Below are positions 43,963 to 56,400 of a stretch of DNA of 64,000 nucleotides, one piece after another (position 1 is the first letter of the stretch; each line of letters opens with the position of its first letter). The position numbers and the translations under genes were made by a program. This DNA comes from Thozetella sp. PMI_491. Its lineage: Eukaryota; Ascomycota; Sordariomycetes; Chaetosphaeriales; Chaetosphaeriaceae. The notes beneath the pieces were generated by a model, which ran no database searches, was not told where the DNA came from, and worked only from the letters and a program-made list of their open reading frames with translations. The stretch lies in assembly GCA_021432635.1 (NCBI GenBank), contig MU270121.1, forward strand, positions 1 to 64,000, read 5' to 3'.

Positions 43963-45780
43963 ATGAAGGTCTCGTCGATCCTTGCGATTGGCTCGGCCAT
44001 CACGCTTGCTTCGGCCTTCTGGCGCATGGAGTGCCGTGGCCGGACAGGCATAGGTCGCATTGACCCTATGGTGTCTCCTGATGAGATTTCTCAGCACGTC
44101 CACACCATTCATGGCTCATCCGGTGAGTTGTATATTCAATTATCTTGTTTCTTCAGTTTGAAGTAGAATGAGTGGCTGTTCGGTTTGCTCTCGGGACCTC
44201 CAAGCCCGCTGGCACCTTGTCTGCGTGACAAATCCCGGTCGGGTTTCAGAACAAATCAACCATCAAAACCCCCGAGTGAGAAGCTAACCACAAGAATCAA
44301 TCAGGCTTCTCGGAGAGCGTCCAATATGGAGATCTTATCTCTGCCAATTGCACTTCCTGTGCCGTCACCCAGGATAAGTCTGCTTACTGGACTCCTGCCG
44401 TATACTTTCATCACGACAACGGATCCTATGAACTCGTCCCTCAGGTCGGCGGAATGTTGGCGTAAGTAACTTAATTCGAAGACCATAGAAATGGTATTAA
44501 AACCTAATCACTGCTTAGTTACTATTTCCTCTTTGCGGATGCGGCCAACCCGACTGGCGGACTCAAGGCGTTCCCTGAGGGCTTCCGTATGATCGCTGGA
44601 GACAGTCTCCGCCGTAACTACTCGGTTGCGGGCCTAGATGTGACCCAACCTGATCCCGACAAGTCTTTCTGGGCTTCTCTTGGACAGACCACCCAAAAAG
44701 ATCTCGCCCAGCGTGCCATCGGCTTCAATTGCCTGAACTATACGCCTAGCGCGTACACTGAGGGCACTTTGTTCCGGCACTATTTCCCTCCCAGAGACTT
44801 CCTTGACAGGCAGTGCCTAGATGGTATCAGAATAGAACTCATGTTCCCGTCGTGCTGGAACGGCAAGGATCTCGACTCGGCGAACCACCAGGACCACGTT
44901 GCCTATCCCGACCTTGTCATGAACGGTGCCTGCCCTCCAGGCTTTGAGACCAAGCTTCCCGGCCTCATGTACGAGACCATCTGGGACACTTATGCTTTCA
45001 AAGGCATTCCTGGGGAATTTGTTATCTCAAACGGAGACCTTTCTGGTAAGTCTAGCGGCGCAACAAGGAGGGTGAGATTTAGCTAACCAGCCTCTAGGAT
45101 TCGGCTACCATGGTGACTTCATCATGGGCTGGGACGAAGACTTCCTTCAGAGCGCCGTCAACACGTGCCTGAACCCGTCCGGTCGCATCGAGGATTGCCC
45201 CCTCTTCACTCTCCAGGACGAGTTTACCCAGAACCAGTGCAGCATGGATATGCCTGCCCAACTCGCCACCGAAACTGTCGCTGGCATGGTGGGTACCCTG
45301 CTCCCCGGTGATGTCCGCATCCAGACTGGGCCCGAGCCCGCCACGATGCGTCCGGCTACCGATGCCGCCCCGCCTCCGGCTGACGCCACTCCGGCTATTG
45401 TCGATGTCCCCACTCCGACACCTTCCCCGGCTGCAGCGTCAGTGCCAACGTCCGGGACCGATGGCGGTGTCTTTCTTCCCACCCCCACCGACGCGCCGGT
45501 GGCTTCGACCGAATCCCCAGAGGGTACCGTCAACATACAGCAGATCGAGCCCACCGCCGCTCCCGAGGCAGCTCCTCCGGCTGGACCAGAGGACGCGTAC
45601 AGCACCCAGTGGATCACCAACGGCGCAGTGGTGACCGAGCTCATTTGGGAGACGGCCATCGTCTACGTTACCGAGGAGATCACGTCAACCGAGGTGGTCA
45701 CGATCGGGGGTGCCAAGGCGCGGCGCGATGATCATTGGCGGGCTCACCAAGCTCCCCATGGCCGCCAGTTCCGCGTTTGA
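43963..45780 (+). CDS. secreted DUF1996 protein with Pro/Thr/Ala-rich tail
   Basis: Function of the family unknown; members are extracellular or wall-bound in fungi. Exons 43963-44122, 44305-44461, 44519-45045 and 45098-45780 give 508 aa. Signal peptide KVSSILAIGSAITLASA is followed by the family start FWRMECRGRTGIGRIDPMV. Typical DUF1996 blocks follow: HVHTIHGSSGFSES (across intron 1), SCAVTQDKSAYWTPAVYF, FPEGFRMIAGDSLRRN, CPPGFETKLPGLMYE and GFGYHGDFIMGWDEDFLQ (across intron 3). Conserved His and Asp residues and paired Cys are present. After about residue 330 comes a Pro/Thr/Ala linker that is probably O-glycosylated, and then a Thr/Val-rich end without a clear GPI site. Intron 1 is long for this window (182 bp). 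Confidence 0.92.
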
Positions 45781-46655
45781 CTTTGACGTCAAACTGGCTC
45801 GGTTTTCCGCGTAGCTTGTCGGGGTTGACAGCTCCTGGGAGCATTTCAGCGAAACAAGCTAACCTTCGTGGCTATAATTTGCTTTGATGTTTTTAAGGGA
45901 ATGCATTCATGGCGATATCCTCAATGCAGGAGGATCGATCTGCTATCATCAACATTTTGGCGCTGCGAATTCATAGGGCAGGCGAAGAAATGAGTGGCAA
46001 ATGAAAGTTATGATCTCAGTCCCCTGGTTCTGCCTCGTGCTCCTTGTCTCACTCTGCTGCTGTGCCGGCGTGTATGATGTAGTTTCGAGTGGCGAGCTGG
46101 CCCCCCAGCTTTCACTCAGGAGATCTGTGACCCACCGCCTCTCTTAAGGACAAAGGAGGCTTGCAGCGCAAAGAGAGGCTGCTTCTGTTGTGATTCTATC
46201 TACCTCGACGACATCATCTAGAAAACGTCGTCCCTTTGAGCGCGCACGAATGTGCCCCTCGAGTCAGTCAGTTGGCGGGGCAGCACATATCTAGCTAATC
46301 AAGCCGCATGACTCCCTCAAGGGTCTGGATATCATGATCAAGCATCGGGGCTCCATCTGATTGGAGATATTTTCCCACCCTTGCCCTTTAGAGGCAGAAT
46401 GTCTCGGAAGTGGAATGGCAGACATCAGTGTTGCTCGGTGTCACTCATTCCAGCTGGTCGCCCAAGCACCAAAATGCTGGCACGAGCATCTCTTCACGGC
46501 CTCGTCTCGTCGTCCGGGACACGCCTTCTGCCTCCATCCTTTGTTTGTCCCCCATGTCAGATCACCGACGAACTTGCGCCCTCTGTGATGCATCACACCG
46601 GCGCGCGTGGTGAAGTGAACACCAAGTTGCGCTCCACGGACGCTCACATAGGAAG
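45781..46655. other. intergenic, no gene seen
   Basis: 3' flank of the DUF1996 gene and promoter of the next gene on the same strand. Nothing recognised. Confidence 0.45.
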
Positions 46656-49517
46656 ATGTATGGCATCAGCGACGCGCCTGGCCGCAGCTTCATCATGGCA
46701 GTCTCACACAGTCTCCGGATGTCCAGAAGAGACGTCAGCTCGTCTCCGGTATACGCCGGCTCGCTGAGCCTTGGCGCCCTCATGGCCATCGTCCTTGTCG
46801 GCGCCATCGTGCTCGCAGCAGGCATGGGAACTCTGGTCCTTTTTCTTTCCCGCCGGCGAGCTTCCCAACGCGCTCGCTATGTTGAGGACGGCTCCGGCGA
46901 GGATACGGACATCACAGCTATAGCGCCCCGCCCAGCAGTGAGAAAACTGCAGAAGCGAGATGCAATTATGATCGAAAAGATGCGCTCTGCCTCCCCCGTT
47001 CCACCGACAGAGGCTGTCGGAGACCGCAACTCGGCCCCTCCGACCTTGCCTCCCCTCACAATCAAGCGCATAAGCTTCAACCCCTTCAGAGCCTCTTGGT
47101 CAAAGCCGGCCCCCGCCCACAAACCCAGACCGTCCTGGATCGACGAGGACGCCCTCCACGGGCCAAAGGTCACTAAGCAGGAGGAAGGGAGGCGCAGGTC
47201 TATCCGCGAATCCTGGCCTCTCAAAAACATGATGCCGACCCTGCCGAGACTAGTAGGTTCGGGGTCGAGCCAGCAGAATGCCCAGGCCCAGAAAGAGCAG
47301 GAGCCTCCAGTGGCCTCCGGTGCGGCCTCTCTTCCGGCATCCCATGACCAGTTGCACGAAATCCCAGCTAGAAACCTCCCACGACCACCAAAGTCGGCTC
47401 TCATTGTTCATAGGAGGCAACCTCCTCGAAACGCCATCCAGATTGCCGGCAATGTCTACATCACAAACGACCCCCAGAGGCTGCAGAGCACCCTTAATAT
47501 CACCCCCACCCGACAAGCAGCCCGGATGTCATCGACCGATTCGACGCTGTCCGAGATTCTCAAATCCACCGAGAGGAGGTTGCAGGAAGGGACGTCCACA
47601 GGCGTCGCACGCAGGAACAAGGCGGCGGCGGCAGCGGTCCCGCTCAAGACGCATACCTCGCCGTTGAAGCCATCCACACCTGCCCGGGCATCCCCGCGGC
47701 TGAGGTCGAAATCGGCGACTCCTAGCCCCGGAGGCTCCCAACCTATGACGCCGCCACACAACCGCCAGCTTTCGGCCACCTCTCTCTTCTCGGAGCCGGA
47801 TAGCCTATTTGAGGACCCCCGACCAAGTCCCGTACCCGATGCGCTCGCAAGTTCTGGCCGCAAGCCTCCGGCGCGATCAAGGTCGTATTCACTGAGCAGC
47901 TCTGTCTCGTCGTCACTCTCCACCGTCTATAGCATGGATGAGACGCAGGAGGGCACTACCATGATTTCCACCCCGCCGAACAGCAGCCTCCCCGAGCTCC
48001 CCCAAATTCTGACCGAGTCCGCCGCCTCGTCGAGCGATCCCTTTCTAATCTCCACATCCATGCTGCCCTCTAGCCCAGGCTCCAGCGGCGACCAGGGCGG
48101 GTGGACAGAGTCACACAGCCCCAGGGAGGGGCTGACGTTGAAGAGGCCCCCGAAGCTGAGCAATTCCTCACCAGAACAGAACGCTTCCGTAAGAAAACGG
48201 GATGCCGGTGCTCCCAGCCAAGGGTCTCTTGCTCCCGAGTCCACCTCACCTGCGCAAGGGAAGCGCTCAACCATGGGGCATCCAAACGAGTTCTACGATC
48301 CGCCCACGCCGCGCGGCGAATGCCTTGACAACTTCGACGTCCTTGCCTCGGCAGTGCGGGCGTCCCTCGACCAGCACGCCTTCACAAGCCCGCGGCCATC
48401 GCCATCGAAACCGTGTCTCATCATCACTAGCCCGAGTGACGCAAGCTCTATCCGCACGCTCGCGTCCGGCCTGTCAGTTGGTTATATATCCCCTGGGCAG
48501 GTCCTCAAGGCAACTAAGAGTTCGCCTGCCCTCGGCAGCCAAGAGTTTGGGCCAGGAGATATACCCGCTGTGCCGCCGTTGCCCGAATTCGCCAAGAAGA
48601 GACTGGCCGAGGGTGACGGACCGCCGTCTCCCACCCGCAAGGCCCACCAGAGGCGCCCGAAGCCGCGTATCAGCAGCACGTCTTCGTCCTTGTACTCGCA
48701 GGACACCAAGGACGACCTTGCTAGGTTGGTGGGCGAGACCAACTCAGCGAGCTGCCAGCTAAATGCGCTCGCCGGCATGACCCTGGCGCCGAGCCACGAC
48801 CCTGTGAAGAGGGAATGTCCTCAGCCCCTGGAACGGTCGGGCAGCGCGCGGCTCGGCCTCGGCGCGACCATTGCAGAGCTCAGGCGCATGAACAGCGCCG
48901 TCAGCACGTACAGCACGTACAGCAAGTGCTCCACCCAGGCCAACGATGAAGGGAGCCCAACGCTGCCGGATCTACGTGGCGGTGGCTTCAGTCCCACGCA
49001 CAGGAAGGGCGGCAGCAAGCACTACCTCTCCATGGGTTCGCCGCCCAAGCCGGACGCCGCAGGTAAGACAGAACCGGGAAGCCCCTCCCGGAGGACGGTT
49101 CAGAACAGCGGCAGAAGGCTCTTGCGGCGAGACACAGATCAGAGCGGCAGAAGTATCAGAGGAGCGCCGAGGTTGGAATCAGGTAGCGTCGCCGAAACGG
49201 AAGAAGAGATGTTCGGGAGCAGTCCGCTACTGACATTGAAGATGCCGAGGCTAGAGGTCCCCTCGGAGATGAGCGACAAGAAGCAGGCCGGTGGCTTGAG
49301 AGAAGGTGACGGCGGCAATCGAGCAACACCCCCCAAGATGGGAATGCTAGCGGTGGACAACGGCGAAGGGCACGGCAAGCGGCTGCTGAAGCGGATCAGC
49401 ACCGAGAGCCTCGGCCTGTACGACAAGGACGGTTTCTTGATCAGCTCTCCTATCCGGGTCACCTCTCCCGCAAAGGAGCCCGAAACGGCGAGGCGGAGCC
49501 CGGGGTTGAGGGTTTAA
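46656..49517 (+). CDS. uncharacterised one-helix membrane protein, 953 aa
   Basis: A single open frame of 953 codons. One strong membrane helix lies near residues 34-66 (LMAIVLVGAIVLAAGMGTLV), followed at once by SRRRASQRAR, so the long remainder should face the cytosol and the short N-terminus the lumen or outside. The cytosolic part is mostly disordered, Ser/Pro-rich and basic. It has short patches that look conserved: TIKRISFNPFRASW, AIQIAGNVYITNDP, GATIAELRRMNSAVSTYS, and near the end RISTESLGLYDKDGFLIS. No catalytic motif or known domain is seen. The first ATG is at 46656; an in-frame ATG at 46695 (MAVSHSLRMSRRDV) would also keep the helix. An upstream spliced exon cannot be excluded. 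Confidence 0.75.
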   Translation: MYGISDAPGRSFIMAVSHSLRMSRRDVSSSPVYAGSLSLGALMAIVLVGAIVLAAGMGTLVLFLSRRRASQRARYVEDGSGEDTDITAIAPRPAVRKLQKRDAIMIEKMRSASPVPPTEAVGDRNSAPPTLPPLTIKRISFNPFRASWSKPAPAHKPRPSWIDEDALHGPKVTKQEEGRRRSIRESWPLKNMMPTLPRLVGSGSSQQNAQAQKEQEPPVASGAASLPASHDQLHEIPARNLPRPPKSALIVHRRQPPRNAIQIAGNVYITNDPQRLQSTLNITPTRQAARMSSTDSTLSEILKSTERRLQEGTSTGVARRNKAAAAAVPLKTHTSPLKPSTPARASPRLRSKSATPSPGGSQPMTPPHNRQLSATSLFSEPDSLFEDPRPSPVPDALASSGRKPPARSRSYSLSSSVSSSLSTVYSMDETQEGTTMISTPPNSSLPELPQILTESAASSSDPFLISTSMLPSSPGSSGDQGGWTESHSPREGLTLKRPPKLSNSSPEQNASVRKRDAGAPSQGSLAPESTSPAQGKRSTMGHPNEFYDPPTPRGECLDNFDVLASAVRASLDQHAFTSPRPSPSKPCLIITSPSDASSIRTLASGLSVGYISPGQVLKATKSSPALGSQEFGPGDIPAVPPLPEFAKKRLAEGDGPPSPTRKAHQRRPKPRISSTSSSLYSQDTKDDLARLVGETNSASCQLNALAGMTLAPSHDPVKRECPQPLERSGSARLGLGATIAELRRMNSAVSTYSTYSKCSTQANDEGSPTLPDLRGGGFSPTHRKGGSKHYLSMGSPPKPDAAGKTEPGSPSRRTVQNSGRRLLRRDTDQSGRSIRGAPRLESGSVAETEEEMFGSSPLLTLKMPRLEVPSEMSDKKQAGGLREGDGGNRATPPKMGMLAVDNGEGHGKRLLKRISTESLGLYDKDGFLISSPIRVTSPAKEPETARRSPGLRV

Positions 49518-50299
49518 TAGTACATGTTTCTCTGGTGTATTAGAAGGACTTTGTGCTTCATTTTCAGTCTTTTTCCAACTTCCCGGTGCTCAGCGGGTTG
49601 CATGGGCCGGGGTTTGCTTACCTTTCAATGTTTCTCTCTTACGCTTCGAGGAGTATTAACTCTCATACCCTGTTCTAGACTACTATTCTGAGCTATTTTT
49701 GGGGGGGTTTCGGTAGCACCCGACCGTTTGGCCTTTTTCGAACGCCTCATTCCTGAGCTTACACAGTCGTTTGTAGAATATCTCACATCTGTTGCACCTT
49801 TATTCTGTGACTGACCCACGAGTTTGTGTTTCGCTCTGACTGCCTCTCTCTCTCTCTTGCACAGCTCGTCTACTCGGTTTGCAACACGGGCATTGGCGAC
49901 TTGTTTGGGTATAACTACCCTATGTGCATAGCGTAAGCTCTACATACGGGTGGTCGTTGAGATTGACCCTTGACACATACATAGGGGCAGCTGTCAGCAG
50001 CTGCGAGGCGGCCGGGAGAAGCTGCCACTGTTTGGTCCCGAGTTGTCCCCTCAGTCATCCACTTCGTACCCTCCGTTAGTTGCCTAGCAGTCGACCAGTT
50101 CCAGATTGCAAAAGGGCTCACCCAGTACTACCTTTCGTACAACTAGGGGTGCTTAGGAAACAGGAAGTACCGTCATATATTGGTTTGCGTCTATTTATCC
50201 TCGCCTCCACCTCTATCCAATCTAGCCTAGTCCTCGTTCCCCGCGCCCTAACAGCCCATTCATCTGCACCACTGCGTTCACTCCAACCCCTGGCCCACG
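49518..50299. other. intergenic, no gene seen
   Basis: Contains a short CT repeat near 49845 and the likely promoter of the GH18 gene. No open frame worth listing. Confidence 0.45.
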
Positions 50300-51451
50300 A
50301 TGGCCCCGGTGCCCTCTCCCCCGGTGCCACGCATTATCACTTACTACCAGACCCACCACGATGCTCAAGGCAAGCTCATTAGCCCACTGTCGCTGATCCA
50401 GCAGCCCGGCATCGGCCTCACGCACCTCATCCTGGCAGCCATCCACCTTAACGAGGATCCGGATGGCATGACCCTCAATGACCACCACCCATCGCATGAA
50501 CGCTTCATCACATGTGTGTCTTCTCCTTTGGGCCGTCACCTCAGAGAAACCCCCCTTTCCCCCTCCCTCCCGGGGCGCCAGCACGTTGTCTGACGCGATG
50601 CAGTATGGGCCCATCTCCGGGTCCTCCAGGCCGCTGGTATCAAGGTGCTAGGCATGCTCGGCGGCGCGGCCCAGGGTTCCTACGCGCGGCTGGACGGATC
50701 TGAGGCCCAATTTGAGAGGTACTATGTGCCGCTCCGGGACATGGTGCGCACGCGCGGCCTCGATGGCCTCGACCTGGACGTCGAGGAGGTCATGTCGCTG
50801 GGCGGCGTCGTGCGGCTCATCGACCGCCTGCGCGCCGACTTTGGCCCTGATTTTATCATCACCCTCGCCCCCGTGGCGGCAGCGCTCCTGGACTCGCGCA
50901 GGAACCTGTCCGGCTTCGACTACGAAGCGCTGGAGGTGATGCGCGGCAAAGACATCGCCTGGTACAATTCTCAGTTCTACTGCGGCTGGGGGGACTGCAG
51001 CAACCCGCTCATGTATGAGATGATCTTGATGAAGGGCTGGCCTGCTGAGAAAGTCGTCATCGGCCTGGTCACAAACCCGGAAAACGGCCCTGGCTTCGTG
51101 CCGTGGCACGTGCTTGGCAACGTCTTGCCTCTCATTCTCGGGCGGCACCCGCGCTTTGGCGGCGTCATGGGATGGGAATACTTCAACAGCCTGCCTGGAG
51201 GGAGAGAGCGGCCGTGGGAGTGGGCGCGCTGGATGACGGCACTTCTGAAGGGAGAGAGGACGGTGCTTGACGACATAGAGCGGGTGACGGGCGAGCGGGT
51301 TGTTGGCTTGCCGCTTCCCACATCCGGTGCCGCTGATAAGAACCCTGGGCATATCGACCGAGCTCCGGCCGAGGTAGACCACGATGACACGAAGGCAGAA
51401 GATGCCCCGGTGCCTGATGGATTCGAATATTACTCCGATGGTGGGCAATAG
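50300..51451 (+). CDS. GH18 hydrolase, cytosolic ENGase-like
   Basis: Exons 50300-50513 and 50604-51451 (90-bp intron) give 353 aa. The barrel starts at once (PRIITYYQTHHD, HLILAAIHLN), with no signal peptide. KVLGMLGGAAQGSY is the strand-3 motif and DGLDLDVEE at 125-133 is the GH18 signature, with catalytic E132 and the paired D128 and D130. IAWYNSQFYCGWGD and GGVMGWEYFNS are the later barrel strands. The absence of a signal peptide and the compact size fit the fungal GH18 group related to endo-beta-N-acetylglucosaminidases that act on free or misfolded glycoproteins inside the cell, rather than wall chitinases. A chitinase of another type is the alternative. The last 60 residues are acidic and disordered. 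The catalytic motif looks intact. Confidence 0.88.
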
Positions 51452-53400
51452 CAGCAAGTGAGAGCGCTACAAGCGCCACAACCTCGGCAGCGCGCCGGGG
51501 ACACTTGATTCGCCGCAGCGGCCTGAAGGAGCCGTGATGGGGGTGGCTTGGTGGACCGTTGCAGAGGCGGGCCTACATGTCTTGAGAAATCCTCTTTACA
51601 GAAGTCCCGCTGCTCCTCGAGAGTTTTGCTCTCTCATGGCATCGACGAGCACGGCAGACAGGCGCCGACGCATGGTATTGATGTAAACAAGCCAGTAAAC
51701 TGCTCTCCTCCGCCCCGAAACAGGTCTGCCTTGCGAGCCGATGTGGTCGTGAAGAGGTCGTTATCGAGCCTATTGGCGCGTTCTATTCTTGTTCCTACCA
51801 CCCTCACTCGGTTACGTGCCGATGCCAACCGGTTTTTTTCTCTTCCTATCAGGCCACGGGGAACGGCGGGCACTGTTTCCACCGGAGCCCCTATTCCAAC
51901 TGAGAAGTAGATTCCGCGACCCAATCTCACCAGCATCTAGATCGCTCTGTGATTCTCTTCTCGGAGTAAAAGGTGTGGCAAGTTTCATCCATCGATGGCG
52001 AACCCACTAGGGCCTGCCGTTCCGGGTAGAGCCGCCCGGGGCCGGGTGAGTCCTGAGCTGCAAAGGGCCTAGGCGTCAGAAGAATGGTGGTGGTCGTGGT
52101 GGTGGCGGGACCGTCTTGGACCGCTTGCCGATCCCGGGCTGACCACAGGCCATCGAAGCCGGCAACCGTGGCCGCGCAAGCCGCCTGCTCCTTTGATCTA
52201 GGTAAGCAGTTTAATTATTTCCTTCCCGATCCGGCTCCCTGAAGCGGGACTTCGGTAGGGCGTCCTTGTTAAAAATAGGCCGCTTTTCATTACCGAGAGG
52301 AGGCGCCCTAAGTAAGCAACATGCTCCTGGGCCCAAGCTCCTCGCAGGGCCAGAGCATATGGGGCTCTACCGAGGAGACGTGAGGGGGAGGGGCAATGTT
52401 GGGGTCAGCAAGGCAAATTCGGTGAGTTGTGTGGCGACTGTCTAGTTGGACAAAACGACTGATCGACCTGGATGGTACAAGCGATGGAAAAAAAGACATC
52501 TTCGCGAAACACGACGTCGAGAACTACACTAGTTAGGCTCAGCTCCTGGAGCCAAGATAACTAGCAACGCCTCGAAGACGCTTTGGGAAGTTTATTCAGG
52601 CCTAGTTTCCTTATCTGGGAATAAAAATCGAGCCTGTCGTGTCTACGTGTATCTGACCAATCTGAGGTCCGGGTGCTTTATACATAGCCCGGTTACCCTG
52701 CAGAGGTAGCTGCGCAGTACCTAGTAGCAAGGCATATTCGAGGATATTGGAGTCATGTAGTGAGAAGGTTATCTTGACCTGGTAGACGCGCCATCAGTCC
52801 CGTCAAGACCCTCGTGCAGGAAAGTACCTTGCGTGAGTATCGATCGTGGTCTATGTTTTCGATCCTCACGAACTCTAGTAGACAGTGAATCACGGCCTTG
52901 GGCTGGCTGAGACGACAGCAGCAGCCTGCCTCGTTGGACGTATTTGTTGCCTGGATCGAATCTTAGCGCCTCATGTACTGCGAGGTCGTGCAGGCGAAGT
53001 CTACAGGAGGCAAGCCGGACACACCCTCCTCGAGGCCAATACCACAGTTCAACAGGATGTGTTGGCTGCCGACCGGGTGGCCGTCACTCTTGAGACTCAA
53101 GATAGCTTCGTAAAATATTCTGGCTCCTGAGGCTCCGACTGATTGATTAGCCCATGGAAGTGCTGGCAGGGGCGGCAACACCTTACGGAGACACAAGCTT
53201 AGCCACGAGCCATGTGTCACGTGTACCACCTCATCAGAAAGAAGGTCATAGACATCTCACAGCGAGTGGCGACGGAGACTCCATGACCAATAGCTGGTGG
53301 TGTTGTTTGGCACTGGATAAATAATATCTTTCATGGCGGAGATAAGCGTCATCTTCCGTCGCCCTTAAAGGTGCTGGCGCTTGCCGGTCGAAAGAGAAAA

Positions 53401-53422
53401 GAGAGAGAGAGAGAGAGAGAGA
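53401..53422 (+). repeat. (GA)11 microsatellite
   Basis: Eleven perfect GA units in the gene desert, preceded by AAAGAGAAAA. Confidence 0.95.
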
Positions 53423-56400
53423 TAAACAGTTTACGGCCAACCTCGTTGAGGGACGAGCAAGAGTCGATATTCGCGTCCTCCTCACCGCCATGTTCTCTCA
53501 ACTCTCCCCTTTCACTGACACTAGTCTCCCCTCTTCCTCTGACCTAAGACCCCCATCATGGGAAAATTCCTGCGTTGGCCATCCACAACCACGCGGAGGA
53601 AGCTCGGCCGAGCGCGGAACGACGGGAGGAAACATTGCAGCCAGAGCACTCTCTCTGTCTAACAGGCCGCTGCTGGGATGATCCTGGATGCTATCGTGCT
53701 TAACAAGTTGCACGTTGTCACGGCAGAAGCCATTCTCTTAGGGCTGGACGCAGACGCAGCCTTTGGTGGTGGGTTGCTTTTTCAAGGTGGCTTTGATGCC
53801 TAACGACTTCCTGCACGCAAGCTAGCCGAACGCGGTCTCGTAAGCAACCCTCTCTTACGCTCCTCCCTGCACATCACCGAATGGGCGCCTGTGGCGCGCT
53901 CGCCGCCAGGAATGCTCCTGCTCGCTGCAATGCGAGCGCCCAGATCGCATGCTCTGGTTGTGGCTTCGGCAAGGTCGAGAAGGGAAAGAGAATGATGCGA
54001 AACGGGAGGTGCAGATGCAGGAATCGGCTGACTGTCGGCCCTACGGCCTATGGGGGCTCCGAGGGCCCTGGGAGTGGGAGGGTGGCCCTGGATGCAAGAG
54101 TGACACTTTTTTCTTAGAAGATTCCAGCCCTACCGGCCGGCATATGCCTCGAACCTCGCTCAACCGCCGCGTCACGTATGCCGAGCGGTGTGACACGAGC
54201 GATACCACCCGGCGCTGAGCTCCATGGCGGGCTGCGTTTTGCATACATGGCCGACCGAAGGCCGCAGAGCGTATCACAAGCTGGCGGGCGCGTGGTAGGA
54301 TTCAGCCACAGAGGCGCATCCGGTGTGCTCTGGCGGCTCTTCCGCCATTGACCCGTCAACTCGGTAGCAACCCGCTAGGGGCCGGGGCCGGGGGGCTAGA
54401 GGATCCTGCTAGCCCTTCGTCTGATCTGATAGAGGTAGAGCCGCGGTCGCCAGGACCGCCCGCACCCGTGCAGCCCATCGTGCAGTAGCGTGGAATGGCG
54501 GAGGCGGGCTAAGGAGTTCACGGGGTTTGGAGGGATTGTGCGTAAACCCGTGGCGGTGACCGGATGACGGGCAACGTGTTAACTCGCTACTGCCAGTCGA
54601 GCTGGTCGAGGGTGTGTCAGCCGGCCGAGCCTCTCAGGGTCCAGTCGCTTACCGGGTCTCCGTTCTCCTACAAGGATTTCGGGGGCGGGAATATGGGGGA
54701 GAGGCTATGCCTCCAAGTGCATGCAGGAACTTAGTAAGTCCTCAAAGTCGCGGACGTGAACACGACATCCAGGTGAAGCTTAAGTCGCCTAGCGAGCCCA
54801 ACGAAGGAAGGTTGCGGGTTGCCCGAACCGGAAACCACGTCGCCACTGACAGTTTCTGGGGCAAAAGGGAGGAGGGGGGAAAGGGAGCGTGTTTGCCTGC
54901 TGGTCATGGCTGGCATAGGAGATAGCATGATTCAGCGCCTGCCACGAGGGGCACGATGCCCAAGAGATACGACATAAGGAGACGCCGAGGGAGGGGGGAC
55001 GGGAAACGAGCATGACCTCTGGCTAGCGCGGCTTGCGCAGTACTAAGAGGAAGCCAGTGGTAAAAGACGCTTAGTGTCCCGGGGGCTGAAATGCACTTGC
55101 GCGCTGTCTAAGGCAGCGGCAGCTGTTCGCGAAAGGCTCGTTGTGAGAGCCATTCCAGCCAGGATCGCTGCGGCTAGTCCAAGCGTGTAGCCACCCCTAT
55201 TTTGGCGCCGTTTGAAATGTGGAAGCCTAGAAACTGGGCGCCGTGCCCCCCGAACACTCGGAATCGCCCCGCGCCAAGAATCCCATGTCACTGACCTACC
55301 GCCGCCGCCAAGCTTTCCGCCCCGGCTCGGCGCGGGCACCTCAAAGTTCTGGTAATCTGCCCCCTCCCCCCACCGCTGCACACACTCGCCACGGATGTTC
55401 CCCGACAGCGAGACTGCGAATAATAGTGGCGCGTCCAAATTGGCGCTCGGTCACGTTGCCGAGGTGGCCTATGCCCCGTGGTCTCGGCGCACTGCTCGAT
55501 GCTGTCCGAATGTGACAAAAATCAAGCCATTATGACGTCCTCCTGCTCTCTAGGTACCAAATTGCAGACGTTGTATTGGACCTTGAGGAGCCGCACTAGG
55601 GGGGACCGAGCCGATGGGGTGGTGCTGCAAGGAGCTTCGGAGAGGGACAAGAAGCTGGGACCACACATCCCTTATGCACGGTACAGATCTCCTTCTAAGC
55701 CCACCTGACGGTGCGGAGATACCTAAGCTGTACATGATCTGTGGGAGCTTTGTACGAAGCAGGGGGGGCTTCCGGAACCAAGCAGCCTGCATATTTCACC
55801 GAGCTCCGCCTTGGCCCGCCCGGGGAGCCGCTCCGTCGTCGTACACCGTTGGCGTCCGGCGGCCACCTGGGCCGGGTCGGTGAGATCTTGTGGAGTTTTG
55901 CATGTCTTCTTCCAAGGGGGCGATGCTCTCTAGGGTCCTTAGGACCAGCACGCTGAGTAACACTCAATGAAAGAAGCAAGACGTGGTCCATCTTGAAAGC
56001 GGGCTGCCCCCCAGGGTATCCGCAGCGAGTTCACCGCATCGCGGACAGGGAGCGGGAGCCTTCAAGACGTCACCGTGCAGTAAGGGGATGTCCTGCCAGG
56101 CCCGAGTCTAGACTAAGCCTGACAGATATCAGATGAATGTATGGGGAGGGGGAGGAGAGAAGTGGGAAGTGGGAAGCGGGAAGTGGGAGGTGGGATAATC
56201 GTCTCTTGAATGTGCTCTCCGACGCTGCACTCGAAGAGCAGCTTGTTCCTAAGCTAACGACTGAAAATAGACTGTTCCAGAGCATGGGACCGACAAAACC
56301 GGAACACTCGTCAGGGGGGTTACGGGGGGGAGGGGGAGAGGCGGATCGCCCGGCAACGGTGCTCCTCCAACTCCACGTGGTTCCCGGGCTGTGACTCAAG

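Noticed and set aside
52885-53229. Overlapping small frames on both strands in the gene desert
   Set aside because: About 80 codons each, no motif, no promoter or splice features; judged chance.
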